From Heloderma charlesbogerti (taxonomy: Eukaryota; Chordata; Lepidosauria; Squamata; Helodermatidae), in NCBI GenBank assembly GCA_026122225.1, contig JANEZZ010001904.1:1116001-1180000 (forward strand): 64,000 nt of DNA. Direction: 5' to 3'. Position numbers and translations under genes: made by a program. Below, piece by piece: positions 56,696 to 64,000 of the stretch; within the stretch, counting starts at the first letter, position 1; each line of letters opens with the position of its first letter. A model generated the notes under the pieces. That model did no database searches, was not told the DNA's origin, and saw only the letters and a list, made by a program, of their open reading frames with translations.

Positions 56696-57163
56696 TAGGG
56701 ATGTACGAAAGTCACTTACCTTTTCGCAGCTTGGATTCGCGGTGGGGAGGAGGTGCTTTGTCCCTCCCCCCAGAATCCTCCCTGGGCTGGCTCTGCTCTG
56801 CAGCGGCTCTGCAGACCCGCCAGCCAGGGCCGTCCGCAGCCGGAATTCCGGCCATGGCCATTTGCGTCCTGCCAGGCTGCTGTGATAGGCTATGTAAGTA
56901 TTTACGTAGCCTATCACGGCAAAGAGCAGGGGCGCAAATGACGTCAGCTACACCAGACACCATTTGCATCCGCAGCCCGGCAGTGGAGGGCTGCAGATGG
57001 CAGCGGATGGATCCGGACCGGCCAGCGCCAGGTAGGGTCCATCCCTACCAGACTTCGTGGGGTGGCGGGGGGGAGCCGTCTGTTCTGCCATGGACTCTGG
57101 GGGCCCAGATTCTAAACAATCAGGCCTCACTGGAGTCTGTGGTGGATTTCTCGGCCATCCCTC
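56696..57163. mobile_element. palindromic hAT-type element, second unit of the dimer
   Basis: Starts TAGGGATGTACGAAAGTCAC with a simple left end. It has one TAGGCTATGTAAGT-type palindrome (56880-56922) and a complete hairpin end (CTGCCATGGACTCTGGGGGC...GGAGTCTGTGGTGG), ending CGGCCATCCCT with the last base changed. Right flank CTCCATGG does not match CATACGAG. The loop of its hairpin holds the same GATTCTAAA at which the preceding unit stops. Confidence 0.72.
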
Positions 57164-57763
57164 CTCCATGGGCATACATATTTCTTTACATTCACATATG
57201 GAAAAATGATTATAAAGCAGCTCATCTAAATCAGAGCAGAGCTGGAATGAAGAGCATTTTCTTGCAAGCATTTTCTCTTTTTTAAAAAAATACTTTTAAT
57301 TCTATTTTTTATTTTTATAAATGAAATAAACAAACAACCTAATCATTATCTACAGTTTCCCAACAATGCAGTATTCTTAGGAGGACACAGCAATAACAAA
57401 AAAGAAAAAAGAAAGAAAGAAAGAAAAGAAAACAGAAGAAGGAAAAGGAAGAAGAAAGCAAGAAAGAAAATGAAAAAATATAAAAAGTTACTTAACAGGA
57501 TTAAATTTAAACTCCATTACACACAAACTTCAACTACTATTCTACTTAAAAGTTATACCTATAACATTGCCAATATTACAATTCAGTACAGCATAGATAA
57601 TCAACCTTACATTTCAATATCATATCATCAGTCTTATAGCAAGGGAGCAGGCCTACAATTCATTTCCAATAACCATATATTGCCCTTCAGTTAACAGTTA
57701 ATAGTAGAGCTTAACAATTTAACCAGCCAAAAATATTACTAACCAAAGTCTCATAATAATGAT

Positions 57764-57802
57764 AGTAGTAGTAGTAGTAATAATAATAATAATAATAATA
57801 AA
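57764..57802. repeat. (AGT)n/(AAT)n microsatellite
   Basis: AGTAGTAGTAGTAATAATAA and further AAT units, in the 3' part of the ORF1-only element. A related (ATA)n run lies near 57925-57945. Confidence 0.9.
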
Positions 57803-58250
57803 GGAAGAAAATTAGAAGGGATAAGTAATAATAATAACAAATCACTAATACATTTTATGCTGTTATATAATAATAAAGCTTAAAATCAACCAGCCAAAAA
57901 TATTGCTAATCGTAGTATCATAATATTGATAATATTAATAATAATAATTAAAAAGAAAAGAATTCCAAAGGATAAAAGGAAAAAAATACAACCATCACTA
58001 ATGTATTTTGTACTATCTATATTTTAAATAGTATCATTTCGAAATATATAAATGAGTGTGCACATTTCTATACACCCTCAGACGGTAGATTTAAGTACAG
58101 TATATAATATCCATTTTAAAGAGAAAGGGTTTAAAAGAAAAGAAAAGGAAAACAAGAGAAAAAAGATGTATATACATGAGCAATTATCTCTGGCCTAGAT
58201 CTTACAGACTAAACATAGCCAATTGACAAAACATGTTTATAAATTCCAGT

Positions 58251-59072
58251 TCATGGGGCTGGAACAGAAGTCCCACGTGTTTTTCCGATTAGCCACGCCT
58301 CTGCCATTTCATGATTTAGAAACTTTATCATCTGACCTTCAGAAAAAATGCAAAATGTAGTAGGATATTTTAAATGATATTGTAAGTTCATTTGTTTTGC
58401 CAGGTTTTTTTCCTTGGTAAATTGCCTTCTTTTATTAGCAACTTCTTTGGTGTAATCTGGAAATGACATAACTCTGTCTGGTTTTGATCCCCCAAAAAGA
58501 TTTCCGCCCCGTCTTGCCAAACGCAGGATATAATTTTTTGTGGAGATTCTTGCAAATTGGACTATAATCGTATAATCAGTCCCTTTGGCATTTGGCACAT
58601 GGAATGCCTGCTCAATATCAAGTAAATCAGATGACACAGGGAGTATCTCATGCAGAAGCTTATCTACAAAAGTAGACAAATTTACATCAGTAGGTCCATC
58701 TTTGATACCAGTAATACGTACATTTGCCTTGCATGTGAAAGCCTCAAGTTGGGAGATTCTGGCAGACAAATTGTTGTAAAAAGCTTGTGACGCAATCTTC
58801 TGCGCTGCCACCTGATCTTGCAGCTCGTTAACCTTCACCTCCATCTTTTGCCAAGAAGTGTTAATTAAGTCCACAGCCCCTTGCAGGGCGGTGATGGAAT
58901 TTTGAATTGTATCCAGCCTCTTAGCCTGTTCAGCAAATTGCGAAGACAAAGTTTGTATCAGAGCAAGCAACTCCCCTATATTTCCATCACTTCTTGGAGC
59001 CTTTGCCACAGGAGGTATGGGGAGGGGGGTCAGCAGAGATCCTGCTCCTTTTTTCCTCCTTGATGTTGCCAT
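58251..59072 (-). CDS. L1-type ORF1 protein (RNA-binding nucleic-acid chaperone)
   Basis: The 273-codon frame is open. I choose the ATG at 59072 (AGGATGGCA, good context, MATSRRKKGAG); the frame is open upstream only from non-ATG codons. In order it has a basic N-terminus (residues 1-12), a coiled-coil stretch (about 30-112, with heptad-like leucines in LLALIQTLSSQF and ISQLEAF) and an RRM starting at VRITGI (118-123). A C-terminal domain follows with FARISTKNYILRLARR and SFPDYTKEVANKRRQF. L1 ORF1p trimerises through the coiled coil and coats L1 RNA in cytoplasmic particles. At 273 residues it is shorter than mammalian ORF1p. The frame has no stops, so the insertion may be young or the ORF conserved. 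Confidence 0.82.
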   Translation of the reverse strand: MATSRRKKGAGSLLTPLPIPPVAKAPRSDGNIGELLALIQTLSSQFAEQAKRLDTIQNSITALQGAVDLINTSWQKMEVKVNELQDQVAAQKIASQAFYNNLSARISQLEAFTCKANVRITGIKDGPTDVNLSTFVDKLLHEILPVSSDLLDIEQAFHVPNAKGTDYTIIVQFARISTKNYILRLARRGGNLFGGSKPDRVMSFPDYTKEVANKRRQFTKEKNLAKQMNLQYHLKYPTTFCIFSEGQMIKFLNHEMAEAWLIGKTRGTSVPAP

Positions 59073-59459
59073 CCTTCTCTTCAAACAGATCTTGCAGGTC
59101 CTCAAATATTGTTGGTATTTCTTAGTCCATAAACACTAATAACTACATTTGGAACTCGTCAGCCCTGTGTTCTCCTAATTAGATAGGAGTTTCAAAACAA
59201 CTTTGAGCGATGTCTAAGCTCCAAGGTACTCTCCAAGGCAGAGTACCTTGGAGATCAACCCTTCTGCTGCTTCACCAAATAAGCTGCTCTTCCAATATTT
59301 CATCCAGATGCTGCTCTTGCTTCCCCTTTAAATTCCAGGGGAAGATGAAAAGGTTTTTCAGCCCTTTAAAAGCTGTTGGAGATAGCGTCCTGCAGAGCCT
59401 CCGCAGAACGCTGCCAGGGTGACATGGCTGTGAACCGGAAATCTCTTGCAAGCATTTTC

Positions 59460-59764
59460 AACTGTGCAAAAAAGTGTTGTCCCTGTGCAGCATTTTTTCT
59501 AGCCCTCCTTGCAAAAGTATGTGTTCATTCATTTATATTGACCTTACTCTCTAAGCTGCTGTTTGCTCTCAGTTTCCCTCAGTGAGAGGCTCACATAGCC
59601 AACTTTGATGGACCATGTAGAGTTTTGGTGTTTCCTTATGTGATCCCTGTTTTGGTGGCATCTTCCACGGGACTAATTCAGGTAGGAAGAAAAAGCAGCA
59701 TTTAAGAAAGGTGTTTGAGGCTCCAGCAACTAAAGAAAACAATGTCACTGGACAGGCTGAAAAA
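59460..59764. other. non-coding spacer
   Basis: Unique-looking sequence between the L1-type insertion and the next hAT copy. No gene recognised. Confidence 0.4.
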
Positions 59765-60439
59765 TAGGGATGTCTGAGAATTCTGCCATGGATCCCAGGG
59801 AGGCTGAATTCCAGTGAATTCGGCCCCCTGGAATCTGTGGTGGAACGGAGCAACCCGCCCTACCACCCTGCGAAAGCCCCACGAAACGGAGCCTACCTGG
59901 GTGTGGCTCCAGCGGCGGCTCCGGCCGCTGCTGGGCTGCGGCTGCAAATGGCAGCCACTACACCGGCTGCCATTTGCATCCCGTCGCTGAGCCGTGATAG
60001 GCTACGTAAATATTTACGTAGCCTATCACCACAAAGAGCAGGGACACAAATGGCATCCGCTGCGCCATTTGCATTACCACTTTTGCCGTGATAGGCTACG
60101 TAAATATCTACGTAGCCTATCACGGCAAAAGCGGGGATGCAGTTAGCACAGGGGATGCCATTTGCGTCCCCGCTCTTTGCCATGATAGGCTACGTAAATA
60201 TTTACGCAGTCTATCACGGCTCAGCGAAGGGATGCAAATGGCGGCTGCTACACCGGCCACCATTTGTGTCTGCAGACCTGCTGCAGCTGGATGTCTGGCT
60301 GTGGATGCACCCGGCTGGCGGCTCCGCAGAGTCGCCGCGGAGTGGAGCCGGCCGGGGAGGATTCCGGGGGGAGGGACGGAGCACCCCCCCCACCGCAGAT
60401 GCCACTTAAGAAACAGGTAAGTGGTTTCATACATCCCTA
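59765..60439. mobile_element. palindromic hAT-type element, 7/8 TSD
   Basis: Starts TAGGGATGTCTGAGAATTC (hairpin-type left end) and ends CAGGTAAGTGGTTTCATACATCCCTA (simple right end). Flanks CTGAAAAA (59757-59764) and CTCAAAAA (60440-60447) match at 7 of 8. The core has three regularly spaced TAGGCTACGTAAATA palindromes (59992-60031, 60083-60124, 60177-60220). Between and around them are GGGACACAAATGGC/GCCATTTGCATCCC-type palindromes. It is the clearest example of the alternating arrangement. Confidence 0.87.
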
Positions 60440-60447
60440 CTCAAAAA

Positions 60448-60733
60448 TGGTGAATGTTCACCCAAGTAAGTGCTGTTGTTTCCAGAAGAAATAGCTAGCT
60501 TCTGCCGTGAACATCAGAACTGGGGAAGCACTTGTTAATAACATTTTATTTTGAAGTTTTTAATTGGTTTTGTTTTTTCCAAGATAAACAACATTTTCCC
60601 ACCCACTCCACAAGTCCCAGTCCCCTGGTAAAGAGAATATAAACGACTGAACAACAACAACAGTCAGTAAAGACAAAGGGTAGTATCCTATTGTGCCCAT
60701 TAACCAGCAGGAGCAACCTCTTTTACAATGGGG
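60448..60733. other. non-coding spacer
   Basis: Short unique stretch between two hAT copies. Confidence 0.4.
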
Positions 60734-60741
60734 ATTTAGTG

Positions 60742-61231
60742 TAGGGGTGTACGGAACTCACCTCTGAGTCCGCCGGGGGGTCTGCAGGGGGGGGGGAGGT
60801 GATCCATTCCTCCCCCCGGAATCCTCCCCAGCTGGCTCCGCTCCGCAGTGAGTCCATGGAGCCGCCGGTGGTCCGTCCACTGCCAGACTGCTGGTCTTCA
60901 GACGCAAATGGCATCCAGCATAGCGGATGCCATTTGCATCCCTGCTCTTTGCCGTGATAGGCTACGTAAAGTTTTATGTAGCCTATCATGGCAAAAGGCA
61001 GGGACACAAATGGCATCCGCTACACCAGACGCCATTTGCATCCAAAGACAGCAGCGGACGGGACAGGTGGCAGCGGCCGGCAGTGGCTGGCCAGCAGTAG
61101 GTAGGATCCGGCCCATGCAGATTCCCCCAGGTGGCGGAGGTGAGTCTTTCGTTCCTCCGTGGACTCTGGGGGGCCAGATTCTTAGAATCCGGCCTCATTG
61201 GAGTCCGTGGCGGAATTCTCCGCCATCCCTA
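60742..61231. mobile_element. palindromic hAT-type element, perfect TSD
   Basis: The 490-bp copy starts TAGGGGTGTACGGAACTC (simple left end) and ends TTCTCCGCCATCCCTA (hairpin right end). ATTTAGTG flanks both sides (60734-60741 and 61232-61239). The core has one TAGGCTACGTAAAGT palindrome (60951-60992) between two CAAATGGCATCC palindromes (60903-60945, 61003-61042). This is a compact, complete copy and a good reference for the subfamily. Confidence 0.9.
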
Positions 61232-61239
61232 ATTTAGTG

Positions 61240-62360
61240 GTTCTAAAAGCAATGGGGATTTAGCAGTTTGATTTTGGAACAGGGCTGGTCAGCAGAGCTT
61301 GTAGAGGGGAGCTCCACTAACCTGTCCTTATCTGGAAATGAGCATGTCTGCTCATTTCCACGGTTACTTTTAGAATCAATCATTCCCCATTATGCTAGTG
61401 GTTGCTCCCTCTGGCGCAACATAGTCAGTGGGAATGCAGTGGCCTGGTTGGATACTGCCCTAATACATCATACTAAAACTTTTTGGACTCTTAGACCCAT
61501 TAAAAATTAACAATTTGATTTGAAACAACCCAGAACCCAAAATGGCTGGCCACACATTTTTGTGGAAGATATGGTCAGATAGTCAGATTCTTACTTTGGA
61601 TCAATTAATAGACAAAGTAATTTTGTCCCCTTTTCTTACCTTCAAGAAACATATAGACTATCTGAAACCTCCCAGTGTCAGTACTTACAACTTTAATTTA
61701 AATTTGGTCCTTCTGCTCCCCTCCTCCATCAGAGGAAATAGTTTGTTTGTATGGCTAAAACTAAATTTGATAGAACACCAGTGTGTGCAGAATGGAACAG
61801 GGAACTAGATAATTAAATTGTTCCAACCCAATGGAAGGCTGAAGTCTCGTCAACTAAACCTAAACTCTAAATTTTTTATTATGCCTCACATAGTAGAAAT
61901 TGCTATATAGGACATATTGGTCTCCTTTATGATTAAGAAAAATAAAAAGCGATCTTCCTTCAATTGCTGGTGGTACAATGATACAGAAGACTCTTTCGCA
62001 AACATGATGTTGTTCTTTCCTGTTGTTTCTCAGCTCTGGATAGAGGCCATTGTCCCTACCTATCAACTTGATCCTGGAAGCAGATAAAATAGCTTTATTT
62101 CTTTGTTTATTATTTATATTTCTATGCTGCCTTTCTGAAACCAACTCAGGCAGTTTACAAAGAGTTCAGACAAAAAAAAAAACACGATAATGAAATTGTA
62201 TGGAACCTCACCCCAGGATAATGGAATTCAATTAGTCACACCTGTTGGTTGCCAAATGCATCATTTTGCAACACTCGAAAAGTAAACACAGTCCAACAAT
62301 CTTATTATGTGTCATAGATGAACCAGATACATATTATAGATTACAGAAATTATTTATTTC
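61240..62360. other. non-coding with a LINE-like tail
   Basis: Bases 62095-62160 (TTTGTTTATTATTTATATTTC...CAGGCAGTTTACAAAG) are the reverse of the LINE-like tail class seen at 17850 and 44535. Otherwise unique A+T-rich DNA without a gene. Confidence 0.45.
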
Positions 62361-62466
62361 CAGCGGGTAGCTGTGTTAGTCTACTGTAGTAAAAACAACA
62401 AAGAGTCTTGTAACACCTTATTACTTTCAAATAAGCTTTCATGGACTGTAGCCCATGGAGTGTGAT
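62361..62466. repeat. dispersed sauropsid repeat
   Basis: GGTAGCTGTGTTAGTCTACTG...CAACAAAGAGTCTTGTAACACC and AAGCTTTCATGGACTGTAGCC resemble a widespread reptile repeat with the phrases GTAGCCGTGTTAGTCTG and GCACCTTAAAGACTAAC. Family assignment is not certain. Confidence 0.45.
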
Positions 62467-62692
62467 CAAGCATGGAACGTTATCAAGATTCTCAGGTACA
62501 TTCGGTGGTAGGTGGGAATCGGGAGACTTCTAAACTTACAATTTTTAAAATTACTTTATTATTGTTATTTTATATTTTGTATTGTTAAAGGCTTACCAAG
62601 CTATATGGCAAGCCAATACCAAACTCTATGCTTAGCTGAATGTAAAGGTGTTTTGTTTATGATACCCCTCTAAAATGAAAATGAACAAAACG

Positions 62693-63226
62693 TAAGGATG
62701 TACGGATTCCCTACCATCCGTTTGGGTGGGGGATCTGCCTGGAGGTGGGGGGAGGTGATCTGTTCCTCCTTCCCCCGGAATCCTCTGGAGCAGCTGTGTT
62801 CCGCAAGGATTCTGCGGAGCTGCCCAGCTTGAGGGCCGCTTACCTGGACAGCCGGAACTGTTCTTCTCTGCACCGATCGCCATTTTTTAAAAAAAAGATG
62901 TGCCCATAGACTATATGCAAAATAGAGCCGTGAATCTTGCATATAAGCCTATGGACACGTAATACTTACATAGCCTATCATGGCTTAATGCAAGGACGCA
63001 AATGGCAGCTGCTACGACAGCCGCCATTTGCGGCCGCAGCAGCCCAGCAGCGGCCGGAACTCCGGCTGTGGCTGACCCCCCGGCTGCGGCCGGCCCTGGC
63101 CGGCAGCTCTGCGGACTTGCCGCAGAGCAGAGCTGGCCACGGAGGATTGCAGGGGGAGGGACGGAGCGCCTCCCCCCCCCACGGATTGCCTGGCATGGAG
63201 CCAGGTAGGGCTTTTGTACATCCCTA
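62693..63226. mobile_element. chimeric hAT-type element with two simple ends
   Basis: Starts TAAGGATGTACGGATTCC and ends GCTTTTGTACATCCCTA; both ends are of the simple type. The left half (to about 62960) carries the GATGTGCCCATAGACT...CCTATGGACAC core module of 13170-13779. The right half carries the TACATAGCCTATCATGG...GCAAATGGC module of the TAGGCTACG subfamily. Flanks ACAAAACG and TTCTAGGC do not match. Structure and flanks together suggest recombination between two different copies. Confidence 0.75.
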
Positions 63227-63234
63227 TTCTAGGC

Positions 63235-64000
63235 CCAATTCAAGGCAGAAGTATAAAAACATGCATCCGAGGTATAAAAACATGCATCGGTTGGAAGGAC
63301 CAGTTAAGCTGGCTGGTTATAAATTGCCAAAAAAGAAGAAATACGTCACCAAAAAAAGAGGACAAGAGAGGGGACTGATTTGCATAAAATTTGCATGTGC
63401 TAATTTATATGCATAGATGCAAATTTAGAATTATTATTGTAAATTATGTAGAAATACTGCAGTACACTTGACCATAGCGTGGAAGACTGCTTCAGGACCA
63501 TGGTACTTCGGGAGATGAGGTTTTAAGCTTTCTCCCCCTACCCCATTTTTGTCCCCAAATTTCACCCCCCCCCCGGGTGGGGGAAAGAAAAAAGTCTCCA
63601 TGGATTCCAAGTTTTCTTCTCTTGGAATTTCAGGATGAAAATGGGGGGGGAGCATAAACCCTTCTCTCCCGAAGCACCATTGTCCTGATCTAAATCAGGG
63701 CTATGCACACTTGCAGGAAGAGTAGGGGAAAAAATCATGCATAGGTCAGCTATGTATGATTAAAGGAACATTTAGTTTGGCCCCGTGAACATGTGACCTC
63801 TGTGCCGGCCTGTTCAACAATCTGCTGCCCAGATGCAAACTGTTCATAGGCAGCAGTTCTCATGGTCCTTTACATTTAAAACAGCATTGGGGAGACAGCC
63901 TTTCAGACAAAGGATGCCTTCGAGCAGAGGATAGGCCTCTGGCAGCCCTTCAAGTAGAGGACTGTCCTCTATAAAATAGAGCACCTGGCCACCCTAGGAC
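63235..64000. other. non-coding, no gene recognised
   Basis: Bases 63245-63290 hold the direct repeat GTATAAAAACATGCATC, twice. Mirrored C-run/G-run segments (63560-63580, 63640-63650) flank GATTCCAAG...CTTGGAATTTC, possibly an old foldback element. No gene recognised. Confidence 0.4.

Larger units (their letters stand above)
57276..59443 (-). mobile_element. L1-type element carrying only ORF1 (HAL1-like)
   Basis: A 2.17-kb insertion in minus orientation between two perfect 16-bp copies of TCTTGCAAGCATTTTC (57260-57275 and 59444-59459). Read on the minus strand, the target begins TT|GAAAATG. That fits the TT|AAAA-like preference of L1 endonuclease. In order it has about 370 bp of 5' leader, ORF1 (59072-58251), and about 970 bp of A+T-rich 3' sequence ending in an A-rich tail (TTTTTTTAAAAAAGAGA). 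No endonuclease or RT frame is present. ORF1-only L1 derivatives (HAL1) are known from mammals. Confidence 0.8.

Noticed and set aside
59992..60220. Regularly spaced palindromic repeats resembling a CRISPR array
   Set aside because: The context is a vertebrate genome. The repeats sit within a TSD-flanked transposon, spacers are themselves palindromes shared between copies, and there are no cas genes.

Overview
The window looks like genomic DNA from a squamate reptile (lizard or snake), probably a gene desert or a long intron. I recognise no intact host gene. The evidence is the repeat content: a nearly full-length BovB (RTE) LINE, an L1-type ORF1 element, a decayed L2-type LINE, a 5S-rRNA-derived SINE fragment of the Sauria type, a Penelope-like inverted pair, and many very GC-rich, palindrome-filled non-autonomous DNA transposons. 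The species cannot be named from the sequence alone. Almost all other short reading frames sit inside repeats or unique non-coding DNA and show no protein family.

The main finding is one large family of non-autonomous DNA transposons. Its termini are TAGGGATG...CATCCCTA and it makes 8-bp target-site duplications (TSDs). I assign it to the hAT superfamily on those two features. Perfect 8-bp TSDs flank the copies at 9314-9589, 13170-13779, 32358-32860, 50274-51882 and 60742-61231, and the composite at 26873-28665. TSDs of 7/8 flank 3135-3554, 26646-29017 and 59765-60439, and 6/8 flank 13864-14400. The copies share their ends but carry very different cores. Most cores are alternating perfect palindromes, built on the half-sites TGATAGGCTACGTAAAT and GCAGGGACGCAAATGGC, so a palindrome is made of palindromes. 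One end is simple (TACGAAAGTCACTTACC, reading inward); the other carries a roughly 70-bp hairpin. Several loci are dimers, and two loci have two ends of the same type and no clear TSD.

Layout. 0-5.4 kb: an old SINE/LINE tail, an A+T-rich hAT copy and a foldback MITE. 5.2-7.2 kb: an L2-like LINE remnant (minus strand) split by a hAT dimer. 9.3-14.4 kb: a cluster of five palindromic hAT copies and a LINE tail. 17.6-20 kb: a truncated hAT copy, then the Penelope-like inverted pair with a second element between the arms. 22.4-25.7 kb: BovB (minus strand) with a 14-bp TSD, inactivated by two frameshifts and a changed endonuclease residue. 26.3-29.1 kb: nested insertions (old hAT, younger hAT, tandem hAT pair). 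30.4-33.5 kb: a decayed unidentified ORF (minus strand), interrupted by a hAT copy. 34-38.7 kb: further palindromic elements and hairpins. 38.7-50 kb: mostly unique sequence with microsatellites, one piggyBac-type MITE and dispersed fragments. 50.3-51.9 kb: a 1.6-kb hAT element carrying two 0.38-kb inverted arms. 54-57.2 kb: old hAT fragments and a dimer. 57.3-59.4 kb: an ORF1-only L1-type (HAL1-like) insertion with a 16-bp TSD. 59.8-63.2 kb: three more palindromic hAT copies.

No transposase gene for the palindromic family is present, so these copies must have been moved by an enzyme encoded elsewhere. All coordinates, TSDs and inverted repeats were read by eye. Family names rest on recognised motifs, not on database searches.
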